Shown here: positions 27,287 through 35,803 of the stretch, in pieces | Layout of the letters: each line of letters begins with the position of its first letter | Position numbering within the stretch: position 1 is the first letter of the stretch | NCBI RefSeq assembly: GCF_043555835.1 | Contig: NZ_JBIGHV010000004.1 | Coordinates: 584,557 to 648,556, forward strand | Direction of reading: 5' to 3' | Source of the DNA: Pelomonas parva | Lineage (GTDB): Bacteria; Pseudomonadota; Gammaproteobacteria; Burkholderiales; Burkholderiaceae_C | DNA: 64,000 nucleotides | Notes under the pieces: model-generated | What the model was told of the DNA's origin: nothing | Database searches by the model: none | What the model saw: only the letters and a program-made list of their open reading frames with translations | Position numbers and translations under genes: made by a program

Positions 27287-27889
27287 ATGAGAAAAGTTCT
27301 GCAGTCCCTGCATGCGCGCTTGCCCGACTGGGTGACAGATTCGCTCGACACGGTGGTGCCGGTGCTGGAGGTGCTGATCATCAGCCTGGCCGCCTGGCTG
27401 GTGATGCGGCTGGCCCGCCAGCTGATGCGCCGCGCCAGCCGCACCTACGGCCTGCCCGTCAGCTTCGCCACGCTCTTTCTGCGCGTCGCGGGCGTGCTGG
27501 TCTATGGCGGCGCGCTGCTGTGGGCGCTGGAGCGGTTCGGCGTCTCCGGCGCCGTGCTGTGGTCGGCCTTCACGGGCTTCGCCACGGTCGCGGCGGTCGC
27601 CTTCTTCGCCGCGTGGAGCGTGCTGTCCAACCTTTTCTGCGCGCTGCTGATCTACATCACCCGCGCCTTCCGCGTCGGCGACCTGGTGGAGCTGCTGGAA
27701 CCGGGCGGCACGCCTCTCGTCAAAGGACGCGTCGTGGACATCAACCTCGTCTACACGACGCTGCGCGAAAGCGGCGATGCGAGCAACGGCACCAGCCTGC
27801 AGTTGCCCAACAGCCTGTTCTTCCAGCGGACCCTGCGGCGCTGGCACGGCGAGGCGCCCGAGGCGACGGGAGAGGCCGACGGCGGCTAG
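27287..27889 (+). CDS. Short MscS-like mechanosensitive channel protein
   Basis: A 200-residue protein with membrane segments near 24-43, 65-85 and 92-120, then a beta domain (IYITRAFRVGDLVELLEPGGT, GRVVDINLVYTTLRESGD, LQLPNSLFFQRTLRRW). The DLVE and PNS elements are the conserved MscS middle domain. It is shorter than MscS (286 residues) and lacks most of the C-terminal vestibule. It would form a tension-gated pore. Its TAG stop shares the CTAG palindrome with the stop of the convergent PBP4 gene. Confidence 0.8.
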   Translation: MRKVLQSLHARLPDWVTDSLDTVVPVLEVLIISLAAWLVMRLARQLMRRASRTYGLPVSFATLFLRVAGVLVYGGALLWALERFGVSGAVLWSAFTGFATVAAVAFFAAWSVLSNLFCALLIYITRAFRVGDLVELLEPGGTPLVKGRVVDINLVYTTLRESGDASNGTSLQLPNSLFFQRTLRRWHGEAPEATGEADGG

Positions 27890-29304
27890 CGCTGACCGGC
27901 CACCCACGCCGCCAGCGCATCCAGCACCGGCCGCCCCTTGGCGGCCGCCTCGGGGTGGTTCAGCAACGCAACGAAGACCCAGGGCTTGCCGCTGGCGTCG
28001 CGCACGAAGCCGGCCAGGCCGACCGCGTCGCGCAGCGTGCCGGTCTTCAGGCGCGCCTGGCCCGCTGCCGGGCCGTCCTTCAGGCGGCGCAACATCGTGC
28101 CGTCCAGGCCCGCGATGGGCAGCGTGGCCAGCAGCTCGGGAGCCTGCGGCCCGGCGTGCGCCACACGCAGCAAACCGGCCAACTGAGCGGGGCTGATGCG
28201 CTCGCTGCGCGACAGGCCGGAGCCGTTGTCAAGCACCAGGCCGCGGTCGTCCAGGCCATGCGCCGCGAACCAACTGCGCACGGCGCGGTCGGCCGCCGCC
28301 AGCGTGGGCTCTCCGGCCTGCGCCGCCTGCGCGCCGAGCTGCAGGTAGATCAGCCGCGTCAGCGCGTTGTCGCTGCTCTTCATGACGCCGCGCAGCACCT
28401 CGGCCAGCGGCCGGCCGCGGTGCGAGGCCAGCACCACGGCGCCGGGCAGCGCGGCGGCCTCCACATTGCCGGGGCCCATGGCGCCGCCCAGCTCGCGCCA
28501 GAACTGGCGCACGGCCGTGGTGACCAGCCACTGCCGGTCGACCAGCTGCAGCGGCGCGCGCTGGCGGCAGCCGGCGGGGAAGGCGCCGTTCAGCTTGAGC
28601 TGCCAGCCCTCGCCGTCGGGCTGCAGGTCGGCAGGCTTCCAGTCGTTGTCCCAGTCCTTGCACAGGCGTGACGACAGCGTCATCGCGCTCGCGTCGACCG
28701 CCAGCCCCGGCAGCGCCGGCAGGCTGCGCGCGGTGACGCCGGTGGGCGTGGCCTGCAGCTCGTAGTCCAGCAGGCTGCCGTTCAGGTGCAGCGCGTCGGG
28801 GATGACGTTGTAGCCGAACTCGGGCGCCTCGTCGAAGGGCGGCAGGCCCAGGTCGAAGCGCGTCGGGTTGAACAGCGTGCGGTCGACGACGAGGCCACCC
28901 CGGATCTCGCGCACGCCGCTTTCGCGCAACTGGCGCAGCAGCCACCACAGCGCGGGCCAGTCCAGGTCGGGGTCGGCGAGGCCGCGCAGCATCAGCGGGC
29001 CGTCAATGACCCCGTTGACAGGCGCCGACGCCGCCAGCAGTTCGGTGCGCCCCCGGTGGTTGATGCCCAGCTTGTCCAGCGCCACGACGGCCGTGACCAG
29101 CTTCATCGTCGAGCCCGGCGCCATCGCATCGCCGGCCCGCTGCTGCAGCGCCGCGCGCGAGCCGTCCAGCGGCTGCAGCACATAGCCCAGGCTGCTGGCC
29201 GGCAGGCCGGCCTTGGCCAGCGCGGCCTGCACGGGGTCGGGCACGGTCGGGGTCGTGGCGCAGCCGGCCAGCAGCAGCGCGGCAGCGAACAGCCAGGCAC
29301 GCAT
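27886..29304 (-). CDS. dacB: D-Ala-D-Ala carboxypeptidase/endopeptidase PBP4, lipoprotein
   Basis: A 472-residue class C penicillin-binding protein. All three active-site motifs are visible: SxxK in GSTMKLV near residue 65, SxN in SSDNALTR and KTG in LKTGTLRD. The N-terminus carries a lipobox (LLLAGCATT), so it should be anchored to a membrane, unlike soluble E. coli PBP4. It trims murein pentapeptides and opens D-Ala-mDAP cross-links. Its start shares a base with the stop of the upstream cyclodeaminase-like gene (TGATG). Confidence 0.88.
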   Translation of the reverse strand: MRAWLFAAALLLAGCATTPTVPDPVQAALAKAGLPASSLGYVLQPLDGSRAALQQRAGDAMAPGSTMKLVTAVVALDKLGINHRGRTELLAASAPVNGVIDGPLMLRGLADPDLDWPALWWLLRQLRESGVREIRGGLVVDRTLFNPTRFDLGLPPFDEAPEFGYNVIPDALHLNGSLLDYELQATPTGVTARSLPALPGLAVDASAMTLSSRLCKDWDNDWKPADLQPDGEGWQLKLNGAFPAGCRQRAPLQLVDRQWLVTTAVRQFWRELGGAMGPGNVEAAALPGAVVLASHRGRPLAEVLRGVMKSSDNALTRLIYLQLGAQAAQAGEPTLAAADRAVRSWFAAHGLDDRGLVLDNGSGLSRSERISPAQLAGLLRVAHAGPQAPELLATLPIAGLDGTMLRRLKDGPAAGQARLKTGTLRDAVGLAGFVRDASGKPWVFVALLNHPEAAAKGRPVLDALAAWVAGQR

Positions 29305-30203
29305 CAGAGAACTCCCAGGCGGTGGGCGACGACGCGGGCCAGCGCCACGTCCTCCAGGCCGATGCCAACGCTTTTGTAGACGACGATGTCCTGCGGCCCG
29401 CGCGGGCGCGGCGTGACGAGCAACTCGCCCAGCTCGGCCCAGCGGTCCGGCGTGCTGTTGACGAGGTCGCCCGCCTCCAGCTCGGCGGCCGTGCGCCACT
29501 CGACGGCGATGAGGGCCGCGCGGCCCAGCAGCGTGTCGTCCAGCTCACGCGCCGCGCGCGTGCTGGAGCCCACGGCGGCGATGAAGGCACCGGGCTTGAC
29601 GAGGCCACCATCGAACAGCGGCGCGGTGGATCGCGTGGCGGTGACGATGACGTCGGCCTCGGCGGCGGCCGTGGCTCCGTCGACGGCCTGCGCGCCCAGT
29701 TCGGCCGCGAACGCCTCGGCCCCCGAGCGCGCGCAGACGAGCACACGCTCGAAGCGGCGCACGCGGCTCAGCGCCTCGGCATGCGCCCGCGCCTGGATGC
29801 CGGCGCCAAAGATCGCCAGCGTGCGTGCGTCAGGCAGCGCCAGCAGGTCCGCCGCGACCGCGCTGGCCGCTGCCGTTCGCAGCCGCGTGAACTCGTTGGC
29901 CTCCAGCGTCGCCAGCGCCGCGCCGGTGTCGGCCGAGAACAGGCTGACGAGAAAGTTGTATTTGCCGTTGCGCGACGAGTAGACCTTGGTGCCGAGCACG
30001 GCGGGCAGGTCGCCGTCGGCTTCCAGGATCGCGCCCATGGCGCTGATGGCGAGCGCATTGCCCTGCTGAGTGGCAGTGGCGCGGTGGCGCGCCAGCACCT
30101 GGGCCTGGCCGCGCCCGTGCAAGGCGAAGGCCCGTTGCAGCGCCGTGCGCGCGGCGTCGGGATCGAGGACTTCGGCGACCTGCGCCTCGGTGATGGTCTG
30201 CAT
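29304..30203 (-). CDS. Ornithine cyclodeaminase/mu-crystallin family protein
   Basis: A 299-residue NAD(P)-binding enzyme. The Rossmann motif is TLAIFGAGIQARAHAEAL near residues 128-145, preceded by TRLRTAAASAVAADLLA, the substrate-loop Arg region common to this family. Members include ornithine cyclodeaminase, alanine dehydrogenase and ketimine reductase; the exact reaction cannot be read from sequence. It lies directly upstream of and overlaps dacB. Confidence 0.8.
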   Translation of the reverse strand: MQTITEAQVAEVLDPDAARTALQRAFALHGRGQAQVLARHRATATQQGNALAISAMGAILEADGDLPAVLGTKVYSSRNGKYNFLVSLFSADTGAALATLEANEFTRLRTAAASAVAADLLALPDARTLAIFGAGIQARAHAEALSRVRRFERVLVCARSGAEAFAAELGAQAVDGATAAAEADVIVTATRSTAPLFDGGLVKPGAFIAAVGSSTRAARELDDTLLGRAALIAVEWRTAAELEAGDLVNSTPDRWAELGELLVTPRPRGPQDIVVYKSVGIGLEDVALARVVAHRLGVL

Positions 30204-30214
30204 GGCGAATCAGC

Positions 30215-30237
30215 AAAAAAGGCCCCAAAAGGGGCCT
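30215..30237 (-). terminator. Intrinsic terminator of the TonB receptor gene
   Basis: Stem GGCCCC (30221-30226) and GGGGCC (30231-30236) with an AAAA loop, extended by an A-T pair. Read on the minus strand it ends in a run of six T. It lies just after the receptor stop at 30259. Confidence 0.85.
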
Positions 30238-30258
30238 GGTGAGAGGGCCGGGGTTGGA

Positions 30259-33159
30259 CTATTCCATGGCCCAGCGGAACGAGACGCCCCAGGTGCGGCC
30301 CATCGGGCTGGCCACGCGCGGGTCCCAGCCGGTGCCGGCGGCGCTGTCGACGTTGTGCCAGGTGAACGGCGGCTGCGCGTCGGCCAGGTTGATGAGGCTG
30401 CCCGTGATCGTCAGGCCCTTGATGCCGGTGTAGCTGGTCACCAGGTTGAAGGTCTTGTAGGCCTCGATGTTGCGGACATAGGGCTCGATGTTCGTGTAGT
30501 TGGCGCCGCCGACGGCCGTCGGGCCGCGGTTCTGGTCTTCGTAGCCGTCGCGGTAGATGCCCGACAAAGTGACGTTCCACGGGCCGGTGCGGTAGCCCAG
30601 GCTGGCGTTGATGCGCCAGGGCACGTACAGCGAGGTGTTGTTCCACTTGCCAACGTACTCGATGAACGGCGCGTTCGCGCGCGTCTGCTCCTTGTTGCTG
30701 ATCATCTTGGTGCCGGTCAGCGAAGCGGTGAAGCGGCCCTGCAAGGCGTCGAACACCTGCTTCACGCCGAAGTCGATGCCCTTGGTCCTGCTGCCCGCAG
30801 AGTTGACCCAGCCGGCCTGGATGTACTGGACGATGTTGGTGGACGGGTCACGAACGAAGCTGTCCTTGAAGATGTCGTAGTTGGCGATCATTTCCGCCGT
30901 GCTCAGCGCGCGGATGCGGTCCTCCAGCTTGACCTGCCAGTAGTCCGCGTAGGCCTGGAAGTTCGCGGTCGGCGCGAAGACGATGCCGACGGAGGACTGC
31001 CGCGACTTCTCGGGCATCAGGTTGGGGTTGCCGCCTGCAGCGAAGGGCAGGCTCAGACGCGCGCACTGCGTTGCATCGGTCGGGTTGTTGACATCGGCGC
31101 ACAGCACCGGGTCCCTGAACTGCCCGGTGAGCTGCGAGACGACGACACCCTGGTTGATCTGCTGCGAGGTCGGCGCGCGAAAGCCCGTGCTGGCCGAGCC
31201 GCGGAACAGCAGCGTGTCGATGGGCTGGTACTTGATGCCGACCTTGGGGTTGGTGGTACCGCCGATGACCTGGTACTTGTCGTGGCGCACCTGCAGCGTC
31301 AGCTCCAGGCCCTTCAGCGGGCGCGTGATGAGCTCGCCGAACACGGCGCTGATCTTGCGCGACAGCGTCGGCGACGAGGAGTTGCCCGGGCAGCCGAAGG
31401 TCAGCGCGTCATTGTTGTTGTTCTGCAGTGTCAGGGCGGTGATGCTGTCGATGCAGATGAAGTTGCGCGAACCGGAGAACTCGTAGCTCTCCTCGCGGGC
31501 GCTGGCGCCCAGCGCGAACTCCAGCGGCCCGGCCAGGAAGTTGCCGATGGGGCCGGAGATCGTGGCATCGACCTGCTTGACGCTGGTCTTGCCGTCGTAG
31601 ATCTTGCCGCGCATCTGCATGTCTTCGAAGGCCTGGACCACGGCGTCGGACTGGCTCTCGCCCGGCATGATGAAGGGGTTGTACTCGCCCGAGGCCAGCA
31701 GGTCGACCAGCTTCCTGGTGTTGGCGAAGCCATTGACCAGCGTGGCCTTGCTCTTGGACTCGCCGTAGCCGGCGCCCAGCGAGTAGTCCAGGCCCCAGAC
31801 GGTGCCCTCCATCGTGGTCTGCACACGCAGGTTATCGGTCTCGTTCTCGCGGATGCGAAAGCCCAGGTCGTTCAGGAAGTTGACACGGTAGGCGATGGGC
31901 AGCGCGGGATCGAACTGCGTGGCCCCCACCAGCGCGCGCATGTCCAGGTAATGCTGGCTGCTCACAGGCAGATGCGTGTTGGACCTGGTGGTCACGCCGT
32001 TGAGCGTGGCGGTGGTGTTGCCGGTGCTGACCTGCAACGGCGAGTACTCGCCGCGGTTGGTGACCGAGGAGGTCATGATCTCGACAGCCGCCTGGTGGTC
32101 GGCGTTGATCCTGAACGTGCCCTTGAGCATGCCGTTGATGGAGTCCTGCGGCGCCTTCAGCATGTAGTTGCGGCCGTAGTCGCGCGCGCAGCGGTAGCGG
32201 GAGCTGGCCTGTGTGTGGCCGAACAGGTTCCAGACCTGGATGTTGGGTGCCAGCGGGATCTGGTTGGGGATGGCCTCGCACTGGCCCTGGATGGCCAGCA
32301 GGTTGAGGAAGGTGTAGCGGGTCGGGTCGCCCGTGCCCACGACCGTGCCCGCCGTGGTCAACGCCGTGTTCGTCGCGCCAATGATGTTGGCGTGCACGGA
32401 GCTGGACGTGTCCGGCGTCAGGAAGCGATCCGGCTGGTAGCCGGTGGCCCAGGGGCGGTCGGTGCCGCGCAGGATGCGGTTGTTGTCGACCGTCACGGTG
32501 GCCATCAGGTTGAAGCCGTCGCGGTCCAGGTCGCCAAAACCGAGGGCGGCGGACAGGCGCGCCGTCTGGCCGCCGCCCGAGGCCTCGGGCGTGATGTAGT
32601 TGCCGCTCAGCGCCAGGCCCTGGTAGCTGGTCTTGGTGATGAAGTTCATGACGCCGCCGATGGCGTCGGTGCCGTAGATGGCGGAGGCGCCGTCCTTGAG
32701 CACCTCGATGCGCTCGATGGCGTCCATCGGGATGGCGTTCAGGTCCACCGAGCCGCCGCTCATGCCGTGCGTGGCCACGCGGCGGCCGTTCAGCAGCACC
32801 AGCGTGCCGCTGGGGCCCAGGCCGCGCAGGTTGGCGAAGTTGGCGCCGCCAAAGGTCTTCTCGCCGTCGCCGCCGAACACGGCGTTGTTGGTGACCTGGT
32901 TGATGCTGGCGCCGTTGGCGGTCAGGTTGTCGACGACCTGGTCCACGCTGGTCCAGCCCTGCTGGCGCATGTCCAAGGCCGTGATGACCTCGATGGGCAT
33001 GGACTTCTCATCCACCAGCCGCTTGATGCTGGAGCCGGTGATGGTGATGCGCTCCATCTTCTTCTGCGCAGCGGGTTGGTCAGCTGCCGGGGTCTGCGCC
33101 ACGACGGCGCCGCTCAGGCACAGGAGGGCTGCCGCACATGCAATCCGGGTGGGTTTCAT
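30259..33159 (-). CDS. TonB-dependent outer-membrane receptor
   Basis: A 966-residue receptor. Signal peptide 1-22 (ending AVVAQ). A TonB-box-like ERITITGS follows, then the plug domain (about 45-165: VVDNLTANGASIN, FANLRGLGPSGTLVLLNGRRV, IERIEVLKDGASAIYGTDAIGGVMN). The remainder is a large beta barrel with loop cysteines and the typical ending NLADAQPPFTWHNVD. The last residues are SFRWAME, so the usual terminal aromatic is not the final residue. The ligand is unknown; the barrel size and plug style resemble receptors for peptides, carbohydrates or metal complexes. An AGGAAA site precedes ATG 33159. It is transcribed alone with its own terminator. Confidence 0.9.
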   Translation of the reverse strand: MKPTRIACAAALLCLSGAVVAQTPAADQPAAQKKMERITITGSSIKRLVDEKSMPIEVITALDMRQQGWTSVDQVVDNLTANGASINQVTNNAVFGGDGEKTFGGANFANLRGLGPSGTLVLLNGRRVATHGMSGGSVDLNAIPMDAIERIEVLKDGASAIYGTDAIGGVMNFITKTSYQGLALSGNYITPEASGGGQTARLSAALGFGDLDRDGFNLMATVTVDNNRILRGTDRPWATGYQPDRFLTPDTSSSVHANIIGATNTALTTAGTVVGTGDPTRYTFLNLLAIQGQCEAIPNQIPLAPNIQVWNLFGHTQASSRYRCARDYGRNYMLKAPQDSINGMLKGTFRINADHQAAVEIMTSSVTNRGEYSPLQVSTGNTTATLNGVTTRSNTHLPVSSQHYLDMRALVGATQFDPALPIAYRVNFLNDLGFRIRENETDNLRVQTTMEGTVWGLDYSLGAGYGESKSKATLVNGFANTRKLVDLLASGEYNPFIMPGESQSDAVVQAFEDMQMRGKIYDGKTSVKQVDATISGPIGNFLAGPLEFALGASAREESYEFSGSRNFICIDSITALTLQNNNNDALTFGCPGNSSSPTLSRKISAVFGELITRPLKGLELTLQVRHDKYQVIGGTTNPKVGIKYQPIDTLLFRGSASTGFRAPTSQQINQGVVVSQLTGQFRDPVLCADVNNPTDATQCARLSLPFAAGGNPNLMPEKSRQSSVGIVFAPTANFQAYADYWQVKLEDRIRALSTAEMIANYDIFKDSFVRDPSTNIVQYIQAGWVNSAGSRTKGIDFGVKQVFDALQGRFTASLTGTKMISNKEQTRANAPFIEYVGKWNNTSLYVPWRINASLGYRTGPWNVTLSGIYRDGYEDQNRGPTAVGGANYTNIEPYVRNIEAYKTFNLVTSYTGIKGLTITGSLINLADAQPPFTWHNVDSAAGTGWDPRVASPMGRTWGVSFRWAME

Positions 33160-33369
33160 CAAGGTTTCCTGAGTTTGAGATGCACTGCCGTCATGATTGC
33201 CGCAGCCGGGCCACCGGGACCAGAGGGTGGCGCCTTGATCGTGGTTTTCATGGGATCACGCTTTGCGCGCGAGGCATAACCTGCGCGAATGGGCGAGGCC
33301 TTGCAGCCCCGTCGCTGGGCGCGCGCGCAGCATGCTTGTGCGCGAGTGGCCAGGGCGGTGCCGCTGCCG

Positions 33370-34455
33370 TCAGGCGCGCAGCTTCAGCCACGCATGCACC
33401 GCCGCACCCAGCGCCGGCAGCTGCCAGGTCGTCGCCGCGTCGGCGTGCGGCGCGTAGCGCGAGCCGAGGCTGGTGGTCACCGCGATCAGGTAGTGCAGGT
33501 CGCCGTCGTGGACGATGCCGGCGTCGCTGGCGTAGTTCTGCGTATTGCCGGTCTTGTGGGCAAAGCGGGCCGGGATGCCCGCCACCCAGCCGGGCAGGGC
33601 CCGGTGGCTGCCGCTGGAAAGGATCACGTTGAACTGCTGCTCATCCAGCGCGCGGCGGAGGACGGCGCGGCTGGCCGGGCTGACGAGTTCAGGCATGGCG
33701 GGCGCGTCGGCGTCCAGCCGCCACATCAGCCGCAGAGCGTCCCAGGCAGTCATCTGGATCTGGCCCACGCCCGCGCCCGCCGCATTGCCCCAGCCGCCGT
33801 CGGGCTGGGTGTTGGCGATCATCAGCCCGCGCAGGCCATGGGCGGCAAACAGCTCGTGCAGCTCGTTGTGCACCTCGCGCCCACGCTCGCGGCGGATGGC
33901 GCCACGCGCATGCAGATGGGCCACCAGCGCCGAGGTCGCCTCGTTGCTGCTGACGATGATCATGTCGTGTAGCCAGTCGGCCAGGGGTCGGGTCTTGCCT
34001 GCATGCGCGAGCGGCAAGGCCCAGTCACTGCGGCCCTGGTCGACCAGCCGCGCGGCGCCCACGGCGACCATCATCTTCAGCAGCGACGCCGGGTAAGGCG
34101 AGACGACACGCGGGCCGCTGCCGAACCAGGCGGGGAACGCGATGCGGGACCAGTCGGCGCCGGGCAGCCAGGCATGGGAGTCGCCCGCCGCATCGCGCAC
34201 GTCGGCATGGAAGGCGATGTTGCCGACGGCGCCCGTGACCTCATCGAAGCGCGCGACGAGGCCGCCGGGGTGCTCGCGCGAGAACAGCACGTTGGCGGCC
34301 ACCGGCGCGGCGCCGGGCGGGAAGACGGCCACCGCGAGGTCGATGCTCGGATGCCAGCCCAGCGGCGCGCCCTGCTGCAGCGAATCGGCCGTCGCCTCGA
34401 AGCGCTGCGCCAGCACGGCGGCGCGCAGCGCCTCGGCGAGGTCGTCAGCGGTCAC
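33370..34455 (-). CDS. Beta-lactamase-like serine hydrolase
   Basis: A 361-residue protein with active-site motifs of penicillin-recognising enzymes: SLLK in PASLLKMM near residue 168, SSN in IVSSNEATS and KTG in AHKTGNTQNY. The Glu166 Omega-loop of true class A beta-lactamases is not evident, and no signal peptide is visible, so a cytoplasmic or unusual hydrolase is possible. The start is GTG 34455 overlapping the dadA stop as GTGA, which argues for co-translation with the D-amino-acid dehydrogenase. Confidence 0.7.
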   Translation of the reverse strand: MTADDLAEALRAAVLAQRFEATADSLQQGAPLGWHPSIDLAVAVFPPGAAPVAANVLFSREHPGGLVARFDEVTGAVGNIAFHADVRDAAGDSHAWLPGADWSRIAFPAWFGSGPRVVSPYPASLLKMMVAVGAARLVDQGRSDWALPLAHAGKTRPLADWLHDMIIVSSNEATSALVAHLHARGAIRRERGREVHNELHELFAAHGLRGLMIANTQPDGGWGNAAGAGVGQIQMTAWDALRLMWRLDADAPAMPELVSPASRAVLRRALDEQQFNVILSSGSHRALPGWVAGIPARFAHKTGNTQNYASDAGIVHDGDLHYLIAVTTSLGSRYAPHADAATTWQLPALGAAVHAWLKLRA

Positions 34456-35696
34456 AACGTCAAGCCATCCAAAGGCAAGGGGCTGGCGCGGCCGCTGACC
34501 AGTTCGGCCACGATGTCGGCCGTGGCGAACGAGAACGTGAAGCCCAGCGCGCCATGGCCCAGGTTGAGCCACAGGCCCGGCACGCCGCAGGCGCCGAGGA
34601 TGGGCGCGCCGCTGGGCGTGGCGGGGCGCAGGCCGGCCCACGGGATGGCGCCGTCGTAATCCGCCGCGTTCGGGAAGGTGGCGCGCACCGAGCGCTGCAG
34701 AGAGGCAAGGCGCCCAGCGTCCAGGCTGAGGTCGTCGCCGACCAGGTCCACCATCGCCGCCACGCGCAGCTCGCTGCCGATGCGGGCGTAGAGGATCTTC
34801 TTTTCGAAGTCGGTCACGCTGACCTCCGGCGCGCGGTGGCCGGGGCCGATCGGCGCGGTCAGGCTGTAGCCCTTCAGCGGGTAGAGCGGCAGCGTGAGGC
34901 CCACCGTCGCGGCCAGCGCACGGCTCTGCAGCCCGGCCGCCAGCACGACGGCGTCGGCCGCAACATTCCCCTGCGCCGTGCGCACGCCCAGCACGCTGCC
35001 GCGCCCGTCCAGCATGAAGCCGCCGACCTGCGCGCCCAGCCGGCCGCGAAAGCGCGGGTGGGCGGCGAGCCGCTCGTGCAGCGCGCGGCAGAAGGCATGG
35101 CAGTCCGCCACCGCCTCGCCGGGCGTGAAGATGCCGCCGGCCAGCGTGGCCTGCGTGTCTGCCAGCGCCGGCTCCAGCGCCACGCAGGCTTCATGGGACA
35201 GCGCCTGCTCCGCACCGCTGCCGTTCACGCGCGCGGCCACGCGGGCGAACTCGGCCGGCTGGCGGTAAACCACCAGCTTGCCCGGTGCGCGCAAGGCGAT
35301 GGCGTCGCCCAACTCGGCCTCGTCACGCAGCCGCGCGAAAGCGGCCTGGCTGAAGGCGCCCAGCGCGAGCAGCCGCTGGGTGGCGAGGCGGTTCACCGGC
35401 CCGCGGCAGTTGCGCAGAAAGGCCAGCAGCCACGACCACTGCGCCCGGCTCGCCTCGGGCTTGAAGCGCAGCGGGCCGTCGGGGTCGAGCAGCCAGCGCA
35501 GCGCCTTCAGCGGCACGCCGGCATCGGCCAGCGGCGACACATAGCGGTAGCTGAGCTGGCCCCCGTTGGCGCGGCTGGCGCCCTGGGCCACCTCGGCCTC
35601 GCGTTCCACCAGCGTCACATCATGGCCACGCTGCAACAGCGCCCAGGCCGTGGTCAGGCCCACGACGCCGCCGCCGATCACCACGCAATGCTTCAT
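34452..35696 (-). CDS. dadA: D-amino acid dehydrogenase (DadA-like)
   Basis: A 414-residue FAD enzyme. The N-terminus is a dinucleotide-binding motif (VVIGGGVVGLTTAWALLQRGHDVTLVE), followed by GASRANGGQLSY, characteristic of DadA. The C-terminus has GLRPATPSGAPILGA and LNLGHGALGFTFS, the second FAD-contact region. It oxidises D-amino acids such as D-Ala to keto acids and passes electrons to the respiratory chain. The long open frame begins further upstream but MKHCVVIGGG at 35696 is the natural start. Confidence 0.88.
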   Translation of the reverse strand: MKHCVVIGGGVVGLTTAWALLQRGHDVTLVEREAEVAQGASRANGGQLSYRYVSPLADAGVPLKALRWLLDPDGPLRFKPEASRAQWSWLLAFLRNCRGPVNRLATQRLLALGAFSQAAFARLRDEAELGDAIALRAPGKLVVYRQPAEFARVAARVNGSGAEQALSHEACVALEPALADTQATLAGGIFTPGEAVADCHAFCRALHERLAAHPRFRGRLGAQVGGFMLDGRGSVLGVRTAQGNVAADAVVLAAGLQSRALAATVGLTLPLYPLKGYSLTAPIGPGHRAPEVSVTDFEKKILYARIGSELRVAAMVDLVGDDLSLDAGRLASLQRSVRATFPNAADYDGAIPWAGLRPATPSGAPILGACGVPGLWLNLGHGALGFTFSFATADIVAELVSGRASPLPLDGLTL

Positions 35697-35772
35697 CCTG
35701 CTCCCTGACTTCAAGCCGGCAGCGTAAGGATGCCCGGGAGCCCCTGCCAATGAAAGCAGGGGTTGCGACCAT

Positions 35773-35796
35773 CACCCCGCGTTATGGCGCGGGGTG
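35773..35796. terminator. Hairpin between aminotransferase and dadA genes
   Basis: A perfect 9-bp stem (CACCCCGCG and its complement) with a six-base loop. No T-run follows on the minus strand, so it may be a weak terminator or a processing hairpin between two co-directional genes. Confidence 0.4.
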
Positions 35797-35803
35797 TGGA
35801 AGG

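Noticed and set aside
30070..33279. Open frame of 1069 codons on the plus strand
   Set aside because: Antisense to the TonB receptor, which has signal peptide, plug and barrel. The frame has Val/Ala/Gly/Asp/Gln-heavy composition and no domains.
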